A stretch of 8,008 nt of DNA from Acidobacteriota bacterium (GTDB lineage: Bacteria > Planctomycetota > Phycisphaerae > WQYP01 > JAJZKJ01): the NCBI GenBank assembly GCA_021804195.1, contig JAJZKJ010000085.1, positions 1 to 8,008 on the forward strand. Direction: 5' to 3'. The notes under the pieces were generated by a model. It was not told the DNA's origin, searched no databases, and saw only the letters and a list, made by a program, of their open reading frames with translations. Position numbers and translations under genes: made by a program. Positions 5,320 through 8,008 of this stretch are shown here, piece by piece. Each line of letters starts with the position of its first letter. The stretch's first letter is position 1.

Positions 5320-6942
5320 TTACCGGTGGGGGCCGGCAGGAAAGGGCCGGCCGCCATGGATTATGAAGCCACCAGCACCTGGCCAACGCTTGCGGGCGGC
5401 GCTCTCGAGCAGGAACGACTGACCATGGTCCCGCGGATGATATGTCAGGGGCTTATCCACAAAACCATCCAATGGAATAGCCTTGACATACTGTGGCGCC
5501 AACGCGGCAAGGCGCCGGGGGTACCGGCCATGGTCCCTTTTATAAATAGCCAGGGCGATGGCGAGGATCGTGAGGTTGCGCCGCATGATGTACATTTCGT
5601 GCATATCGTTCAGGTTCTCCGCGTAGTATGGAGCAAATGGAGCAAAGAGGTAAATTAGAATTCCCGGCGGGTGGAATATTTTTGAAACTATGTTACCATT
5701 ATTATATGATTCTATGCGTTGCTTCCATGAAATCATCGGAGCAATCGCCGAGAGAGCCGCCGCGCGCTGCCGATACGTTGGTTTATGACACGCCGCCTTT
5801 AGCTGATCATCTATCGTATTGACGCGGCGCATGAGAGCCGGAAAATCAATTGGAACCAGGGCGTCCAACAACATGTTCCGCCAGAAAGGGACATGTCTCG
5901 GGCCGTTCCAAAATGGGCTGCCCCAATGATTGGTTTCATAAAAGCACGTGCGCAAACCTGTCCGTGCGGCGGCCATGAGAAATGCCAGCCTCGAATATCG
6001 TAAATATCGCACATTTAGCCCATACGTGTCCATTGGCCGTCGTAGCCTGGGCCGGGAACCAAATTCGGCCAGCAACGATTCGAGTTGACCACGTGATATT
6101 TCTTTTGAGTTCGCCAACGCCGCTTCATCTTGCTGGCAAATTTGTTCAATCCAGTGTGTCCACCACAGAATCTGCCCCCCCTGGTCAAGCAGGTGGATCA
6201 AATGGCGCACGGCGGCTAGATCCGCCAAGGCGCCACGGATATTGCCCGCGCCGAGCCGCATCATTGCCCGGGTCGTCGCAGCTTCAGCCAAGGCGAAAGA
6301 GAGCGGGGATCTCACTGATGGCGAATTAAAATAAATTGGGATAATATGGATGTGGGGAATGAAGTAACGGGGAAAAGCTCTCGCTTTTTGCAATAGGGCC
6401 AGCGGCGCGGCATTCGCACGAATCCAGGCCGCAACCAGGGGACGATGTCCGGCGGTCCATGGCCGATGCGACAATAAAGAGACGGCCACGGACGATTGGA
6501 GTTTCCATTGTTCCGCTGTCACTACATGTTTGCGAAGCCATTGGTAATAGTGTGTATGGTTGTGAAGCCATCGGTAATAGGATGTTACGAATTGAGCATG
6601 GGCGGGCGGCGGGGCCATCTGCAGCATCTTGTAAATCGCACGGTGATCGCGGGCCGAGCCGATTAATGCTTTAGGCCCCATCGCGTCAATCAGCAGGGGA
6701 GCCGCATTGTTTTTTGGTGTAACCCCGGCGCTATTAATACGATTTAATTCCGCAGTGTAATTTACCGTGCCGTTCGGGCGCAAAGGCCCGGTCAGCCGCG
6801 TGGTGTCGTAACCAATGGGAATGATCCGCCAGAGGCGCACCCATATCATGTCCGCCGCGAGCAAAATCAAGATAATGGATAGTGCGATCGTAGCGCGCCG
6901 CCCCCATATTTGTTTGGGCGCCAGCCGTCTCCATAATTTCAT
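5320..6942 (-). CDS. Membrane-anchored protein of unknown function with pilin-like C-terminal module
   Basis: A 540-residue protein of a kind I associate with Planctomycetota; no function is known to me. A basic N terminus is followed by one transmembrane helix (about 17-35, ATIALSIILILLAADMIWV), so the body probably lies outside the cytoplasmic membrane. The middle is helical and rich in His, Tyr and Trp, with a 10-residue tandem repeat (YYRWLHNHTH, YYQWLRKHVV; about 122-141). The last 87 residues begin RRNLTILAIALAIYKRDHGRYPRRL and contain LAPQYVKAIPLDGFVDKPLTYH. This resembles the post-helix part of type II secretion pseudopilins and of many planctomycete hypothetical proteins. Start ATG 6942 is chosen over ATG 6948 because GAGGAGG (6950-6956) is seven bases from the former and one base from the latter. 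It lies 50 bases downstream of the anti-sigma gene, so it is probably the third gene of that operon. Confidence 0.8.
   Translation of the reverse strand: MKLWRRLAPKQIWGRRATIALSIILILLAADMIWVRLWRIIPIGYDTTRLTGPLRPNGTVNYTAELNRINSAGVTPKNNAAPLLIDAMGPKALIGSARDHRAIYKMLQMAPPPAHAQFVTSYYRWLHNHTHYYQWLRKHVVTAEQWKLQSSVAVSLLSHRPWTAGHRPLVAAWIRANAAPLALLQKARAFPRYFIPHIHIIPIYFNSPSVRSPLSFALAEAATTRAMMRLGAGNIRGALADLAAVRHLIHLLDQGGQILWWTHWIEQICQQDEAALANSKEISRGQLESLLAEFGSRPRLRRPMDTYGLNVRYLRYSRLAFLMAAARTGLRTCFYETNHWGSPFWNGPRHVPFWRNMLLDALVPIDFPALMRRVNTIDDQLKAACHKPTYRQRAAALSAIAPMISWKQRIESYNNGNIVSKIFHPPGILIYLFAPFAPYYAENLNDMHEMYIMRRNLTILAIALAIYKRDHGRYPRRLAALAPQYVKAIPLDGFVDKPLTYHPRDHGQSFLLESAARKRWPGAGGFIIHGGRPFPAGPHR
6531..6580. 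repeat. 30-bp-period tandem duplication inside the 540-residue protein gene
   Basis: Bases 6531-6550 and 6561-6580 match at 18 of 20 positions with a period of 30. On the minus strand this encodes two successive YY(R/Q)WL(H/R)(N/K)H units. It keeps the frame and looks like a small in-gene duplication. Confidence 0.85.
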
Positions 6943-6949
6943 CAACATT

Positions 6950-6956
6950 CCTCCTC
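6950..6956 (-). promoter_or_regulatory. Ribosome binding site fixing the start of the 540-residue protein
   Basis: On the minus strand GAGGAGG is followed by AATGTTG and then ATG at 6942, a seven-base spacer. The upstream in-frame ATG at 6948 would leave only one base of spacing. Confidence 0.75.
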
Positions 6957-6992
6957 TTGGGCCGTGGATTTACCGGCCGCGATGGTCGGCCC

Positions 6993-7340
6993 TCACCGCT
7001 GATTCGGATAGGGAAACATCAGCGATCGGCCGTAGTTTTCTCTCTCCAACATGGCGAGATATTGATCCAGAGTCACCGGCTGACGGGAGATGATTTCGCC
7101 ACGAAGCGCCGTATGGCCCGCCGGGCGGCGCGGCAACCCCTGGGATGCCAACAGTACAATAATCACCACGGCGGCCGCCGCGCCCGCGGCCGTGGTGGCG
7201 GCGTAAAGCCAATCCGACCATTTCCATGGCGGATTGCGCCGGGCAAGGGCTTGATCTATTCGTGTGAGCAGACGCGGATCGATTGGCCGCGGCTTGATCG
7301 ACCGCAACTCCGCTTCCAGCTTCGCGAATTCATTATTCAT
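6993..7340 (-). CDS. Small single-helix membrane protein, probable anti-sigma factor
   Basis: A 115-residue protein with a cytoplasmic N-terminal part (MNNEFAKLEAELRSIKPRPIDPRLLTRIDQALAR, 1-34), a single transmembrane helix (about 44-66, WLYAATTAAGAAAAVVIIVLLAS) and a short outer tail containing LDQYLAMLERE. Its ATG lies inside the 3' end of the sigma gene, giving an eight-base overlap. AGGA (7349-7352) sits eight bases upstream of the ATG, so the two are probably coupled and made in fixed proportion. The arrangement, not a recognised domain, suggests an anti-sigma role: holding the sigma factor at the membrane. It lacks the zinc-binding HxxxCxxC of ZAS-type anti-sigma factors and has no cysteines at all. 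It could instead be an unrelated small membrane protein. Confidence 0.65.
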   Translation of the reverse strand: MNNEFAKLEAELRSIKPRPIDPRLLTRIDQALARRNPPWKWSDWLYAATTAAGAAAAVVIIVLLASQGLPRRPAGHTALRGEIISRQPVTLDQYLAMLERENYGRSLMFPYPNQR

Positions 7341-7827
7341 ACATTATTTCCTGATGAAGTTTGTTTCGCAGGTGGCTCAGCGCATAGCGATAGCGCGCCG
7401 CCGCCGTATGGGGATTGATTCCGAGAGTTCGGCCTATTTGCTCGAAAGTCAGCCCGCCCCATATCTTGAGTGTCAACACTTCCCGCTGCGGCAACTCCAA
7501 TGTCGCCACCGCCGACTCTATTTCCCGGATGCGTTCCACACGATCCGGCTCCGGTTCGAAAATTAACTCCGGCGACCGGGCATGTTCCTTATTTCGCCGG
7601 CCGCGGCGATGTTCCGCCCGCCGCCTATCCATCGCCCGCCCCCTTACAAACGCATAGAGCATCGCTGGGCTCCCGTCCGCACCGTATTTTTTCCAGAAAC
7701 TCACGAACCCATCCTGGAGAGCATCCTCCGCATCCGCGGCGCTCGCTAAGAACTGGCGGGCGTAAACCAGCAATTCCGGGCCGTGCCGCCGCACCCATTC
7801 TTGCCAGTCTTCCGTGGCGTTGGGCAT
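7333..7827 (-). CDS. ECF-type RNA polymerase sigma factor
   Basis: A 164-residue sigma-70 family protein with only regions 2 and 4, as in extracytoplasmic-function sigma factors. Region 2 spans about 12-75 (VRRHGPELLVYARQFLASAADAEDALQDGFVSFWKK; the AEDALQD core binds the polymerase clamp helices). A charged linker (about 76-100) follows. Region 4 spans about 108-157 (TLELPQREVLTLKIWGGLTFEQIGRTLGINPHTAAARYRYALSHLRNKL), with the -35-reading helix-turn-helix at about 126-145. The start ATG 7827 has GAGGAG (7833-7838) five bases upstream; an out-of-frame ATG lies just before it. First gene of a leftward operon with the overlapping membrane partner and the 540-residue protein. The target genes and ECF subgroup cannot be told from the window. 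Confidence 0.92.
   Translation of the reverse strand: MPNATEDWQEWVRRHGPELLVYARQFLASAADAEDALQDGFVSFWKKYGADGSPAMLYAFVRGRAMDRRRAEHRRGRRNKEHARSPELIFEPEPDRVERIREIESAVATLELPQREVLTLKIWGGLTFEQIGRTLGINPHTAAARYRYALSHLRNKLHQEIMYE
7540..7560. repeat. Internal copy of a 21-bp exact direct repeat
   Basis: Lies within the sigma gene, covering codons for FEPEPDR. It is identical over 21 bases to the last 21 bases of the window, beyond what chance would give in 8 kb. Confidence 0.95.
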
Positions 7828-7873
7828 TCATTCTCCTCACACATCAATCGCCGCCGAAGGGATGATTTATTTA

Positions 7874-7914
7874 ACTACAGCGCGACATCGGCCCGGTGGA
7901 TGTCGCGCTGTAGT
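7874..7914. promoter_or_regulatory. Perfect 16-bp inverted repeat upstream of the sigma gene
   Basis: Bases 7874-7889 (ACTACAGCGCGACATC) pair without mismatch with 7899-7914 across a nine-base loop. It is 46 bases upstream of the sigma ATG, within the likely 5' leader. On the minus strand it is followed by TTAAATAAAT, too mixed for a convincing terminator T tract. It could be an RNA hairpin controlling the sigma operon, an attenuator, a protein-binding dyad, or the terminator of a gene beyond the right edge. Confidence 0.7.
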
Positions 7915-7920
7915 GTAAAG

Positions 7921-7948
7921 GCGCCGGTCCTTATCGGCTTTCCGGCGC
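7921..7948. other. Second, shorter GC-rich hairpin upstream of the sigma gene
   Basis: GCGCCGG (7921-7927) is the exact reverse complement of CCGGCGC (7942-7948), with a 14-base loop. It directly adjoins the 16-bp dyad. A tandem nine-base near-repeat (GCATTATGG, GCATTATGA; 7947-7964) follows. No role can be assigned. Confidence 0.35.
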
Positions 7949-7987
7949 ATTATGGGCATTATGAAGAAAGTATACCCACTTGCCTTG

Positions 7988-8008
7988 ACGATCCGGCTCC
8001 GGTTCGAA
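7988..8008. repeat. Window-edge copy of the 21-bp direct repeat
   Basis: Exact copy of 7540-7560, ending at the very last base of the window. Its sitting flush with the edge suggests a contig break at a shared k-mer more than a biological repeat. Confidence 0.95.

Noticed and set aside
5334..5354. GCCGGC inverted pair near the end of the 540-residue gene
   Set aside because: Short palindromic GC words inside coding sequence, followed by no T tract in either direction.
6531..6580. Possible start of a CRISPR-like repeat
   Set aside because: Only two imperfect units with a 10-base gap, inside a coding frame.
7969..7974. Leftward TATACT as the sigma gene -10
   Set aside because: No -35 at a suitable distance (GCCGGA there) and it lies in the doubtful window end; too weak to list.
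7985..8008. Rightward promoter -35 TTGACG at the right edge
   Set aside because: The -10 would fall at or beyond the last base, and this end may be an assembly break.

Overview
The window looks like a short contig from a GC-rich bacterium, most likely of the Planctomycetota, perhaps Phycisphaerae-like. I infer this from a large membrane-anchored protein of unknown function with a pilin-like 'YP..L..L.P.Y....P.D.F' C-terminal module, and from a compact ECF sigma factor translationally overlapped with a small single-helix partner. Both patterns are familiar in that phylum. No ribosomal RNA or other marker gene is present, so the assignment is tentative.

Left half (1-5223): an arsenic-type locus. 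A major facilitator (MFS) transporter runs leftward off the window edge. It is divergent from a rightward gene for a probably exported protein of unknown function (1467-2723). Then come arsR (2911-3270, behind a strong sigma-70-type promoter), a thioredoxin-type arsenate reductase arsC (3325-3963), and rlmI (3967-5223), encoding the 23S rRNA m5C methyltransferase. ArsR would release the promoter when arsenite binds, and ArsC would reduce arsenate to arsenite. The window shows no Acr3 or ArsB pump; the MFS protein is the only candidate exporter.

The most striking feature is that bases 1-80 (inside the MFS gene) and 3776-3855 (the 3' end of the arsC ORF) are a perfect inverted repeat. As a result the ArsC ORF does not stop at its normal end but runs in frame into the last two transmembrane helices of the same MFS transporter. 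Flipping 81-3775 would rejoin the two MFS parts into a complete 411-residue transporter directly upstream of rlmI. This is either a real inversion or duplication, or an assembly error. The right window edge (7988-8008) also repeats an internal sequence exactly (7540-7560), which makes an assembly explanation important to exclude.

Right half (5320-7827): a leftward operon of an ECF sigma factor, a small membrane-anchored probable anti-sigma partner, and a 540-residue membrane-anchored protein of unknown function. The sigma gene is preceded by a perfect 16-bp dyad that could form a hairpin. I see no tRNA, rRNA, CRISPR array or insertion sequence.
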